Both the position numbers and the translations under genes were made by a program. From the NCBI RefSeq assembly GCF_051132615.1, contig NZ_CP152375.1, positions 682,001-746,000 on the forward strand: a stretch of DNA of 64,000 nt, given 5' to 3'. This document shows positions 1 to 7,621 of this stretch, one piece after another (the first letter of the stretch is position 1; every line of letters begins with the position of its first letter). Source of the DNA: G051132615 sp051132615 (GTDB lineage: Bacteria > Pseudomonadota > Gammaproteobacteria > Burkholderiales > Neisseriaceae). The notes beneath the pieces are model-generated. The model had not been told where the DNA came from. It searched no databases and worked only from the letters and a program-made list of their open reading frames with translations.

Positions 1-15
1 AAAGGAATGATTAAA

Positions 16-366
16 ATGAAAAAAATGGAACTAATCGTCATTACTTCTATAGCTTTAAACATGTCATACGTAAACGCAGATACTGTGATCATCAAAACGT
101 CTACTGAAACTGATCACTACTTAACACAGAGGGATAATCAAAACCAAAAATATAATAAAAATCTTGCTCACTTTTCTTTAATACCATCAATCGTGGATAC
201 AGATACAGTGCTCATAAACACGTCGGCTCAAACCAATAATTATTTAACACAAAGGGATAACCAAAGCCAAGAATATAATAAAAGCCTTACTCATATTTTT
301 CAGTCCGAGAGATATGATCCTTCTGAGCCAGCATGGTCTATTAAAAACTTCAAAAGTAATAAATAA
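16..366 (+). CDS. small exported protein with two tandem repeats
   Basis: I do not recognise this gene. The start at 16 is preferred over the ATG at 7 because GGA at 4-6 sits 9 nt upstream of it and only 0 nt from the ATG at 7. The product (116 residues) begins with a basic, hydrophobic stretch ending in YVNA, which looks like a signal peptide, so export to the periplasm or beyond is inferred. The mature part contains two copies of a unit of about 33 residues: both copies carry DTV-I-TS-T, then YLTQRDNQ, then YNK-L-H. The copies are separated by a short spacer. The C-terminal tail (ERYDPSEPAW onwards) is unique. No cysteines or enzymatic motifs are visible. It faces the toxin-immunity array on the other strand but need not belong to it. 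The beginning of any operon upstream lies outside the window. Confidence 0.6.
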   Translation: MKKMELIVITSIALNMSYVNADTVIIKTSTETDHYLTQRDNQNQKYNKNLAHFSLIPSIVDTDTVLINTSAQTNNYLTQRDNQSQEYNKSLTHIFQSERYDPSEPAWSIKNFKSNK

Positions 367-390
367 ATTAAGGGGAACTAAGTAGTATTC

Positions 391-442
391 GCTCAAATTT
401 GGCTAACATTCCAATTAAATTGGTTCGTTATCAAATTTGAGC
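391..442. repeat. 52-nt interrupted inverted repeat, possible bidirectional terminator
   Basis: Positions 391-401 (GCTCAAATTTG) are perfectly complementary to 432-442. Inside, 404-407 pairs with 427-430 and CCAA (411-414) with TTGG (420-423). It lies between two convergent genes, which fits a bidirectional terminator, but no long T tract follows on either side. It could equally be a dispersed repeat element; only this copy is in the window. Confidence 0.4.
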
Positions 443-469
443 TAAATTACTTTGAATAATGAAACCTTG

Positions 470-949
470 TTATTGTTCAGGAAAAGGCATTTCACGCCTA
501 AAATCTTCGATAGTAGACAAATCCTTGCCTTCAATCATCTGCTGGCACTCACGCCAAAATTTAAGCACAGTACGATATTGGTTAAAGGTGAATTGTTGTG
601 GTTCACCACCACTATCGGGATCGATTGAGTATTCTGTGTTTTCATTTGTAATCGCCATACAGCCCTTTTGTGCTACAGGAGGAGATAACCATATTTCATT
701 TGCGTTAATTCCCCAATCACCAAAACGAAGGTCATCGGGTTTATACGTTCCTTGTTCTGCTTGTTGTAATAGCTCTTCAAACTCCGTATCGGCTTTAGGT
801 CTTTGTTGCTCAATGAATTCTAATAACGTATATCCTATAGCCATATCTAAAGTGCCATCTTCATTAAAGCACCCCATACCTAATGTACGACTATGTGTAC
901 CATCTTCATATCTAGGGAAACTACATTCTATTATTTTATTATTTTTCAT
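470..949 (-). CDS. immunity protein of polymorphic toxin module, copy 2
   Basis: Acidic cytoplasmic-type protein of 159 residues, closely related along its whole length to the protein at 1165-1638. The C-terminal 50 residues (from about QQFTFNQYRTVLKFWREC to the end) are almost identical, the N-terminal 60 are much more divergent. The ATG at 949 overlaps the stop codon of the toxin fragment by 11 nt, and GGAGAGG lies upstream of it; the frame stays open further upstream, but only inside the toxin sequence. The same 11-nt overlap is seen in copy 1, which is how immunity genes sit behind their toxin C-terminal domains. Neutralisation of a cognate toxin by binding is inferred from this arrangement; the immunity family name is not recognised. 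Since its own toxin is only a fragment, this copy probably persists as protection against a toxin delivered by siblings or as a spare specificity. Confidence 0.6.
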   Translation of the reverse strand: MKNNKIIECSFPRYEDGTHSRTLGMGCFNEDGTLDMAIGYTLLEFIEQQRPKADTEFEELLQQAEQGTYKPDDLRFGDWGINANEIWLSPPVAQKGCMAITNENTEYSIDPDSGGEPQQFTFNQYRTVLKFWRECQQMIEGKDLSTIEDFRREMPFPEQ

Positions 950-1160
950 AAACAGGGTAACCTCTCCATTGTGGTACATTTTTACTTGGGGGATTGAACT
1001 CAAATAGAACATTTCCTGACTCCCCTCTCCAAACCTGTCTTGATCCTTTAATAACTAATTCTTTATTCTCAAAAGCATGGCTCATTTCAAGCTTACTTCT
1101 GGCAACTGACCAATCAGCAGGCGTTAAGGTCGATTTAGCCCCATTATTGGTTTTTTTAAA
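939..1160 (-). pseudogene. C-terminal fragment of polymorphic toxin (orphan, copy 2)
   Basis: In frame and up to the stop at 939 this stretch encodes only the last 70 or so residues of a toxin domain homologous to the end of the protein at 1628-2707: KTNNGAKSTLTPADWSV, then RSKLEMSHAF, then PQWRGYPVYEK. Homology begins directly beyond the stop codon of the upstream immunity gene (1165), with no start codon or upstream toxin sequence, so it cannot be an intact toxin. The nucleotide match to 1768-1833 is almost perfect over about 65 nt, implying recent duplication or ongoing recombination. Read together with the following gene it is a toxin-tip plus immunity cassette. Confidence 0.6.
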
Positions 1161-1164
1161 TATT

Positions 1165-1638
1165 CTATTTTTCTGGAAAAGGCATTTCGCGTCTAAAATC
1201 TTCGATAGTGGATAAATCCTTGCCTTCAATCATCTGTTGGCACTCGCGCCAAAATTTAAGCACAGTACGATATTGATTAAAGGTGAATTGTTGTGGTTCT
1301 TCACTACTATCTGGGTCGATTGAGTATTCAGTATATTCGTTGGTGATTGCCATATGTCCTGGTAAAGCAACTGGAGGACATAACCAGATTTGCTTTGCAT
1401 TCATATCCCAATCAGCAAAACGTGGATCTTGAGGTTGGTATTCTCCTCGTTCTACTTTTTGTAATAACTCTTCAAAGGAAGCATCTTCTTTTTCGCTGGT
1501 TGAATGCTCCATTATAAAATCCAATAAGGTTCTACACGTTGCTTGATCAAGTTCTCCATTCTTTAAAAAACAGAGTAATGCAAGGGAGTGAAATGTACTA
1601 TATTTAGAAATTTTGAATACAAGTATTTTATCGTTCAT
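1165..1638 (-). CDS. immunity protein of polymorphic toxin module, copy 1
   Basis: Protein of 157 residues, paralogue of the one at 470-949. The ATG at 1638 overlaps the toxin stop codon (1628-1630) by 11 nt, with GGAGAGG upstream, so translation is probably coupled to the toxin. The sequence is acidic, has no signal peptide or membrane segment, and ends with the shared block ending RREMPFPEK. The N-terminal part differs strongly from copy 2, while the part from about residue 105 onward is nearly identical; this mosaic suggests the variable half sets specificity. Role as the cognate inhibitor of the toxin domain encoded just upstream is inferred from position; I cannot name the family. Confidence 0.6.
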   Translation of the reverse strand: MNDKILVFKISKYSTFHSLALLCFLKNGELDQATCRTLLDFIMEHSTSEKEDASFEELLQKVERGEYQPQDPRFADWDMNAKQIWLCPPVALPGHMAITNEYTEYSIDPDSSEEPQQFTFNQYRTVLKFWRECQQMIEGKDLSTIEDFRREMPFPEK

Positions 1639-2707
1639 ATAAAGGGAAACCTCTCCATTGTGGAATATTTTGGCTTGGTGGGTTAAATTTAAATTTCACT
1701 CCACTAGACTCACCTTGCCAAATACCATCTATCAATTCTTTCTTTCCGAAAGCATGACTCATCTCAAGCTTACTTCTGGTAACTGACCAATCAGCAGGCG
1801 TTAAGGTCGATTTAGCCCCATTATTGGTTTTTAAGTAAAATGGCTCACCTTCTGCTTGTCTCATCCCAACCTTAGCTTTAATCGTACCATTACTGCCCAC
1901 TGGCTCCAACAGTTCCGTAATCACTAAATCAGGTGAGCGCGTAAAATGTCCACCCTGTACTTTACCTCGACCATTTTCATAGATTCTAACATCTGCCTCA
2001 ATATGTTTAAAATCAATATCCTGTTGATACTTACGGTAACTTTCTAATGTTTGCTGAAAGTGACTCGGTTCTTTAGCTCGTTCCGCAAACTGGCTATAAA
2101 CCTGCTTTTCTTTATGTATCGCCAATTGTATATCTTGATGACGCTCTGACCATTGGCTAAAGGTTTGCTTATCTTGTGCAATTTTTTGGCTCACTTCTGT
2201 GACTATGGTTAAATTCTGTTTGGAAGTGATCTGCTGTGGACGCACCATTTGCAACTCAAAACCCAATGCCCCTGTTTGATAACGCATCATACCAGTAGGC
2301 AAGGCAATAGGCTTGAGTGTCACCCCATAACCACCATATTGGGTTACGGCTTTACCCATCGCTAAACCCGCAGTGACACCACCCGCCAATTCTGCAAAGT
2401 CTCCATATCGTCCTTGCATCAGCGCTGTGGTACCGTGATAACTGGTTACTCCTATACCTGTAATGGGGTTACTTTGTAACAAGAGTTCTGTTTGTGAAGT
2501 GCCGTTTTTATAGGCTTCTGCCGTGCCACTTTTCATCTCAGGCAACCACATATCGGCACCTTGTTTATTGCCCATATAATTATAGGTTACCGCAGCACCA
2601 GCCATAGCCATATCCCTGACTTGTAATACGGGTTCAACCACAAAGCTTTTTGCGCCATTCACCAATCCACGTCCAAAGCGTTCACCATAATTGCTTGATT
2701 GCCTGTA
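1628..2707 (-). pseudogene. 5'-truncated polymorphic toxin (CDI/hemagglutinin type) C-terminal module
   Basis: The frame is open from an in-frame stop at 2708-2710 to the stop at 1628, about 359 residues, but homologous-looking sequence (NYGERFGRGLVNGAKSF) begins directly after the upstream stop. The only starts are internal (TTG at 2665), so this is best read as an orphan toxin tip lacking its large secreted N-terminal part. The first 120 residues resemble the pre-toxin region of contact-dependent or Maf-type toxins (small residues, GGVTAGLAMGKAV). The middle is a charged helical linker with many Q, K and E. The last 110 residues, from GKVQGGHFTRSPD on, form the probable toxin domain with a GGH motif and conserved TPADWSV and SHAF; a ribonuclease fold is possible but not shown. 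Such cassettes recombine onto full-length toxin genes in known systems. The immunity gene follows with an 11-nt overlap. Confidence 0.55.
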
Positions 2708-2740
2708 TCACAGATGAAAGTTTAGCGCGAAAACAATATA

Positions 2741-2768
2741 AAAAGCTGGCGTAGGAACGTCAGCTTTT
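2741..2768. terminator. terminator hairpin upstream of the toxin array
   Basis: Arms 2741-2751 and 2758-2768 pair over 11 positions (one G-U), loop TAGGAA, with a T run on the plus side and an A run on the minus side, so it could end transcription in either direction. It lies just outside the open frame of the truncated toxin, consistent with a cassette placed behind an earlier transcription unit. Confidence 0.6.
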
Positions 2769-2770
2769 TA

Positions 2771-3141
2771 ATAGGGCGGATTTTAACATAGATATAATAA
2801 TGGTAAGTCAAAATCTAAAAACGAATGACTTTTGTAGCCTTTTCATTAATCCTATATTCTATGTATAAATTTCAAATAACTGATTTAAACATCAACCATA
2901 AAATCACATATTGTTCTAAACAATAAAAAACAAGCCATCATTTAATCGTTGAATATTTATTTTTATTGATTTTTCTCTGTAAACTCGCACCACTACCCCC
3001 TTAAGATGGTGACTATCATAAACTAAGCCACCTGCCGATTTTATCTGTCTGGCCCACTTATTTTTAATTGGCAATATATTGGCTGATTGAACCCACAATC
3101 TTGTATAATTCGTTATTATTATTTTTTACAAAACAACAAAC
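2771..3141. other. intergenic region upstream of tgt
   Basis: AT-rich, 371 nt. It holds the likely tgt promoter near 3104 and no gene that I can support; a 60-codon minus-strand frame at 2916-3098 starts with TTG and overlaps the promoter. Confidence 0.5.
3104..3109 (+). promoter_or_regulatory. -10 element for tgt
   Basis: Perfect TATAAT preceded directly by TG, 32 nt upstream of the tgt start codon. The best -35 candidate, TTGGCT at 3079-3084, has a long 19-nt spacer, so the assignment rests on the -10 alone. Confidence 0.4.
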
Positions 3142-4254
3142 ATGCTTGAATTTAAAGTTTTAAAAAAAGAAGGATACGCCAGACGTGGTACATTAACACT
3201 GAATCATGGTGTCGTACAAACCCCTGTTTTTCAACCAGTTGGCACTTATGGTTCTGTCAAAGCGATGACAAATCAAAACTTACTGGACATCAATGCGCAA
3301 ATTATTTTAGGCAACACTTTTCATTTATGGCTAAGACCTGGATTAGAGGTGATTGAATCATTTGGGGGGCTACATGATTTTATTGGTTGGCAAAAACCTA
3401 TCTTGACCGACTCAGGTGGTTTTCAGGTATTTTCTTTGGCAAAAATGAGAAAACTTACCGAAGAAGGTTGTACGTTCAGAAGCCCAATTAACGGGAATAA
3501 GCTATTTTTATCGCCTGAAATATCCATGAAAATTCAAACTGTATTAAATTCAGATATTGTCATGCAGTTAGACGAATGTACACCTGGCCAAGTAGATGAA
3601 AAAACAGCCAAAGATTCTATGCACATGAGCTTACGTTGGGCAGAGCGTTCAAGAACCGCTTTTAATGACCTTAAAAATCCAAATGCTTTATTTGGCATCA
3701 TACAAGGTTCTATGTTTGCTCATCTAAGACAAGAATCATTAAATGGTTTAATGGATATTGGCTTTGAAGGCATTGCCATTGGGGGATTATCGGTTGGTGA
3801 ACCAAAAAGTGAAATGTACCGAATGTTAAACGAAATTGCCCCTATGCTTCCTGAACACAAACCACATTATCTTATGGGTGTGGGTACACCTGAAGACTTG
3901 GTCTATGGTGTGGCACATGGGGTAGACATGTTTGACTGTGTGATGCCTACTCGAAATGCACGCAACGGTTGGCTATTTACTCGATTTGGTGACATTAAGA
4001 TTAAAAATGCGGCCCACAAAATGGACCACCGCCCTTTAGATGAAACATGTACCTGTTATACCTGCCAGCACCATAGCCGAGCTTACTTACATCATTTACA
4101 TAAAACAGGTGAAATTTTAGGCGCTCAATTAAACACCATTCATAACCTACATTACTACCAACAATTAATGCAAGAAATTCGGGATGCCCTTGATAATGGT
4201 TGTTTTGCAGAATACAGACAAATATTTGCTCAAGAAAGAGCACAAAACAAATAA
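3142..4254 (+). CDS. tgt: tRNA-guanine transglycosylase
   Basis: Exchanges guanine 34 for preQ1 in the anticodon of GUN-decoding tRNAs (Asp, Asn, His, Tyr), the committed tRNA step of queuosine formation in the cytoplasm. At 370 residues it has the normal length of bacterial Tgt. Visible signatures are TDSGGFQVFS around residue 90 (catalytic Asp of the base-exchange pocket), GGLSVGEP near 215, FDCVMPTRNARNG near 265 (nucleophile Asp), and a zinc site C-x-C-x2-C followed by His from about residue 302. The gene is monocistronic: a promoter-like TATAAT lies upstream and a very strong hairpin follows. No queA or yajC neighbours are seen, unlike many proteobacteria. Confidence 0.95.
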   Translation: MLEFKVLKKEGYARRGTLTLNHGVVQTPVFQPVGTYGSVKAMTNQNLLDINAQIILGNTFHLWLRPGLEVIESFGGLHDFIGWQKPILTDSGGFQVFSLAKMRKLTEEGCTFRSPINGNKLFLSPEISMKIQTVLNSDIVMQLDECTPGQVDEKTAKDSMHMSLRWAERSRTAFNDLKNPNALFGIIQGSMFAHLRQESLNGLMDIGFEGIAIGGLSVGEPKSEMYRMLNEIAPMLPEHKPHYLMGVGTPEDLVYGVAHGVDMFDCVMPTRNARNGWLFTRFGDIKIKNAAHKMDHRPLDETCTCYTCQHHSRAYLHHLHKTGEILGAQLNTIHNLHYYQQLMQEIRDALDNGCFAEYRQIFAQERAQNK

Positions 4255-4283
4255 ATCTACTTAGCCATAATAATGTGATTTTA

Positions 4284-4335
4284 AAATAATCATTCGACTG
4301 TCTAGTAAAAAGTCTAGACTGTCGAATGGTTATTT
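4284..4335 (+). terminator. strong terminator after tgt
   Basis: 22-nt arms 4284-4305 and 4314-4335 pair with only one mismatch and one G-U, loop TAAAAAGT, followed by a T run. The stem is much longer than a usual intrinsic terminator. Confidence 0.8.
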
Positions 4336-4674
4336 TTTAACCTATAAAATATTCAAATTATACTCAAATCAAATATTTTTCTCAAAAAATAATACTTCCC
4401 TACTCTTTTCAGAATGCTATAGCCAAATTGATTTTTCAGCTTTGTTGTTTTTTTATCCATACACCCAAAAAATATCACATGTAACTTGCACAATATTTGA
4501 CATGTAATATTCGTATGTATGATAATTGTTTAGAAATAAATTTGATAAGTATTATATTCATAACCTTTTATATATAAACTTAACATATTCTATTAACTGT
4601 ATTAGATATGTTTTATTTGCTAGAATATGGGACTTAATTTTTTATACATAACAAGGACAAGGAAATACATAAAT
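4336..4674. other. AT-rich intergenic region before the DUF805 cluster
   Basis: 339 nt with no gene that I can support. It should hold the promoter of the first DUF805 gene. Ribosome-binding AAGGAAA at 4659 precedes the ATG at 4675. Confidence 0.4.
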
Positions 4675-5316
4675 ATGGATAACCAAACACCCACAGATAA
4701 TTTTAATAATCAGTATTATAACAGCTCACCTAATAATGCTACACAAATAGAGCAAGACGAATACGATCCTATTCCCCCTATTTTTAGTTTCAGCTTTCGG
4801 GGGCGCTGGGGAAGGCTTTCTTATATTAATGCATTAGTCACAGCAATGGGGATCTCTTTTGCGGTAATGTGTGTCCTAGGTATCGTTCTTGCTTTGACAA
4901 TTGGGCTTAATAGTATCAATTTAGATAACCCATCCGACCTTTCCCAAAACTTTTTGTCTGGAACTGGTATTGTTTTTTTAATTGTTATCTTTGCCTTATT
5001 TATTCTTTATATGATATGGGCAATACGTTTCTCAGTGTTGCGCTTACATGATTTAGGCTGGTCTGGTTGGTGGGTTTTATTGCTGACCTTTGGTGCCTTT
5101 ATTCCATTTGTTGGTTTTTTAGCCAGTATTGCCTCATTAATTATTTATTATTGCTTACCTGGAACCCCTGAAGAAAACCCCTATGGTCGCCCTGTTCCTG
5201 CGGGTTCTAAATTAGGCTTAATCATTTTATGTGTTCTCATGGCTCTATATGCAATTTTGATTGCATTAATAATATTTGGTGTTGGTTTAGCAGCATTTAA
5301 TAACACAGGATATTAA
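4675..5316 (+). CDS. DUF805 membrane protein, simplest of three paralogues
   Basis: Inner-membrane protein of the DUF805 family (213 residues); function unknown. The start at 4675 follows a clear AAGGAAA site; an earlier in-frame ATG at 4627 lacks one. After a polar N-terminal tail of about 35 residues rich in N and Q comes the DUF805 core: FRGRWGRLSYINA, membrane segments around 60-85 and 105-130, the signature LRLHDLGWSGWW near 140, further membrane segments, and the terminal PGTPEENPYG motif. A last hydrophobic segment closes the protein. It lies first in a same-direction set of three DUF805 genes and lacks the N-terminal domain found in the next two. Confidence 0.85.
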   Translation: MDNQTPTDNFNNQYYNSSPNNATQIEQDEYDPIPPIFSFSFRGRWGRLSYINALVTAMGISFAVMCVLGIVLALTIGLNSINLDNPSDLSQNFLSGTGIVFLIVIFALFILYMIWAIRFSVLRLHDLGWSGWWVLLLTFGAFIPFVGFLASIASLIIYYCLPGTPEENPYGRPVPAGSKLGLIILCVLMALYAILIALIIFGVGLAAFNNTGY

Positions 5317-5379
5317 ATAATATACCTACCACAAAACATTTGATAAATAAAAAATATAAAGAGCAAAGAAGGATATACT

Positions 5380-6390
5380 ATGAATTCAACTTGGAAAATC
5401 GTATTTAAAGGTGAAGTTTTACCTGAGTTTACCGTTGAAACAGCAAAAACCAACTTTGCTCATTTATTTAAAATGCCCTTAGAACAAGTAAACCAACTAT
5501 TCACTGGAAAAGAGTTCACTCTAAAAAGTAATGTTTCTCATGAACAAATCCCCTCTATTTTAAACTCTTTTAAAAAGAGAGGGCTTATTGTTTATGCAAT
5601 TAACAATGAGCTTTCTACCAACGACGCTTCTTATGCTAATGGCACCAATAATGTGATTAAAAACGAACAACCACAGCCTAAAACAGAAACTGTTCATACT
5701 GAAATTAATAATGGATTTTCCATCCAAAATAAAGAAAAAATATTTAACAATCAACCAAATATTAATTATACATATACTCAAAATAATCATAGCTTATCTA
5801 CAGACGAAACAAATGAGTTAGATGATTATTTAGAATCTACACCACCAATAATTGGTATCGGTACTCAAGGTCGTTGGGGGAGATTATCGTTTATCAATGC
5901 TTTTACAATAGGTTTAGGTGTGCAAATTTTTTCCCAAATACTGAGTTTTGTCATTATATTGATAGCTGGGATCGCTTCATTCAAAAATGCTTCAAGCTCA
6001 ACCAATTTCTTTTCATCTGGGTTAGGTATTGGCATACTGGCTTTTGTGATTATTACCTATATTGTTGTATTTATATGGTTTATTAGAATCAGTATTTTAA
6101 GATTACATGACCTAAATTGGTCTGGATGGTGGTCAGTACCAATTGCGCTATGCTTTTTTATACCTGCATTGCACATGTCTATCTTCTTCATTAATTTACT
6201 TGGTTATATTGCAACATTCGTTATTTTTTTCTGCATGCCTGGTACACAAGATGAAAATCAATACGGGCCACTTCCAACCCAAGGTTCCCCTGTCGGTTTA
6301 ATCATTTTTGGTGTGATAGGGATACCCTATTTATCAATGATAATGTTTTCAATGATGTTTATTGCTGGAATGAGTCTTTTATCACGTTAA
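5380..6390 (+). CDS. DUF805 membrane protein with N-terminal soluble domain
   Basis: 336 residues. AGAAGGA precedes the ATG. Residues 1-75 form a compact soluble domain (TWKIVFKGEVLPEF, KMPLEQV, GKEFTLKS, SFKKRGLIVYAI) shared with the next gene; in DUF805 proteins such a domain is cytoplasmic, with no known role. A polar, Asn-rich linker of about 75 residues follows, then the DUF805 core with RWGRLSFINAF, four or more membrane segments, LRLHDLNWSGWW and PGTQDENQYG. Gap to the preceding gene is 63 nt and to the next 36 nt, so one operon is likely. It looks like a duplication product that diverged in the linker and membrane part more than in the soluble domain. Confidence 0.8.
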   Translation: MNSTWKIVFKGEVLPEFTVETAKTNFAHLFKMPLEQVNQLFTGKEFTLKSNVSHEQIPSILNSFKKRGLIVYAINNELSTNDASYANGTNNVIKNEQPQPKTETVHTEINNGFSIQNKEKIFNNQPNINYTYTQNNHSLSTDETNELDDYLESTPPIIGIGTQGRWGRLSFINAFTIGLGVQIFSQILSFVIILIAGIASFKNASSSTNFFSSGLGIGILAFVIITYIVVFIWFIRISILRLHDLNWSGWWSVPIALCFFIPALHMSIFFINLLGYIATFVIFFCMPGTQDENQYGPLPTQGSPVGLIIFGVIGIPYLSMIMFSMMFIAGMSLLSR

Positions 6391-6426
6391 GAGCACAAAA
6401 TAAAACTCAGAATCAAAGGGAAAAAT

Positions 6427-7554
6427 ATGAATCCAACTTGGAAGATCGTGTTTAAAGGTGAAATTTTACCTGATTTTAATATCGAAACAGCAAAAAGCAA
6501 TTTTGCCAAACTCTTTAAAATGCCTTTAGAGCAAGTCGATCCCATGTTTAGTGGGAAGGAATTTACGTTAAAAAGCGAAGTGACTCGTGAACAATTAACG
6601 CCTATTTTGGATTCTTTTAAAAAAAGGGGGCTCATTGTACACGCAGTGAGTAATGAAACAATTATTCGCAGTAACAACGCCCAAACAATTAATTGCCCTG
6701 CATGTGGTGCACAACAGTCTGCTGGGGTATCATTTTGTACACAATGTGCTTCTAATATTGCTTATTATGTCGCCCAACGAAATAATGACTTAATTCAAAA
6801 AAACAAGATAAAAAGTGCACCTTTATCACTTGAGCCACTGTCACTTGAAACTGAAGAGCACAATCAAAACACGGTCGAGGATGGGGCGGATGCAACATTT
6901 ACCAATGTCAATCAAAATCATCATAGTTATGGTGGCAACCAACAACAAGAATCGCAAAACTTTAATCAGCAATACTATGCCAATGATGCGTCCTATATGT
7001 CAGAAAAAAATGATGTCTACATGTATTCAGATGAATATGATGAAATCCCATCTTTCTTTGAATTTAATATTGATGGCAGAATAGGCAGATTATCGTATAT
7101 CAATGGTGGCTTAATACTGAATCTTATTGGTTTTGGTGTGATGCTGTTTTTATTTATATTCTTTGGGGGCAGTATAGCCATGCTGTCTAGAACACCGTCT
7201 ATTAGTTCAGCAATTGGCATTGGTGGAGGCATGATTTTTGCCTTTCTTGTTATTTTTGTACCTTGGGTATATTGGAGTGTACGTCTGAGCATATTAAGAC
7301 TACATGATTTAGGCTGGTCTGGCTGGTGGGTGCTACTTTTCGGTCTAGGTTCACTTATACCAATTGTCAGTGTTTTGGTTGGCATTGCTGGGTTTGTTAT
7401 CTATTACTGTTTACCTGGTACAAAAGGTGCCAATCGATATGGCAGCCCTGTCCCAGCAGGATCAATTATAGGATTGGTTATTTCAGTAATCATTTTCGTC
7501 CTCGCATTCTCTTTTGGTATTCTAGGCGGCATTTTGTCAGCTGCCACGCGGTAA
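6427..7554 (+). CDS. DUF805 membrane protein with N-terminal domain and zinc ribbon
   Basis: 375 residues. Begins with the same 75-residue domain as the preceding gene (TWKIVFKGEILPDF, SFKKRGLIVHAV), then adds a zinc-ribbon knuckle pair around residues 90-112 (CPACGAQQ and CTQCASN), a long polar linker, and the DUF805 core (GRIGRLSYINGG, LRLHDLGWSGWW, PGTKGANRYG) with membrane segments to the C-terminus. The AAAGGGAAAAAT just upstream gives a good ribosome-binding site. The zinc ribbon suggests a protein or nucleic-acid contact on the cytoplasmic side. A hairpin ends the cluster. Confidence 0.8.
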   Translation: MNPTWKIVFKGEILPDFNIETAKSNFAKLFKMPLEQVDPMFSGKEFTLKSEVTREQLTPILDSFKKRGLIVHAVSNETIIRSNNAQTINCPACGAQQSAGVSFCTQCASNIAYYVAQRNNDLIQKNKIKSAPLSLEPLSLETEEHNQNTVEDGADATFTNVNQNHHSYGGNQQQESQNFNQQYYANDASYMSEKNDVYMYSDEYDEIPSFFEFNIDGRIGRLSYINGGLILNLIGFGVMLFLFIFFGGSIAMLSRTPSISSAIGIGGGMIFAFLVIFVPWVYWSVRLSILRLHDLGWSGWWVLLFGLGSLIPIVSVLVGIAGFVIYYCLPGTKGANRYGSPVPAGSIIGLVISVIIFVLAFSFGILGGILSAATR

Positions 7555-7574
7555 TGAAACAAACCATAAAAAAC

Positions 7575-7598
7575 GGGCTATAGAAATATCTATAGCCC
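7575..7598. terminator. bidirectional terminator between DUF805 cluster and nitronate monooxygenase
   Basis: Perfect 10-nt arms GGGCTATAGA / TCTATAGCCC around a 4-nt loop AATA, A-rich on the left and moderately T-rich on the right. It separates convergent genes. Confidence 0.75.
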
Positions 7599-7621
7599 AT
7601 TTCACAAAAGTAAATTATGAT

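Noticed and set aside
459..1007. Long plus-strand frame opposite immunity copy 2
   Set aside because: It is the antisense of a gene that has a paralogue on the minus strand, and the protein has no sensible features.
478..1300. Repeated DNA blocks suggestive of a CRISPR or direct-repeat array
   Set aside because: Repeats are long, few and lie inside paralogous coding sequences; they reflect gene duplication. No CRISPR array seen in the window.
2916..3098. 60-codon minus-strand frame with normal-looking codons
   Set aside because: Starts with TTG, no ribosome-binding site, and overlaps the likely tgt promoter; no recognisable motif.
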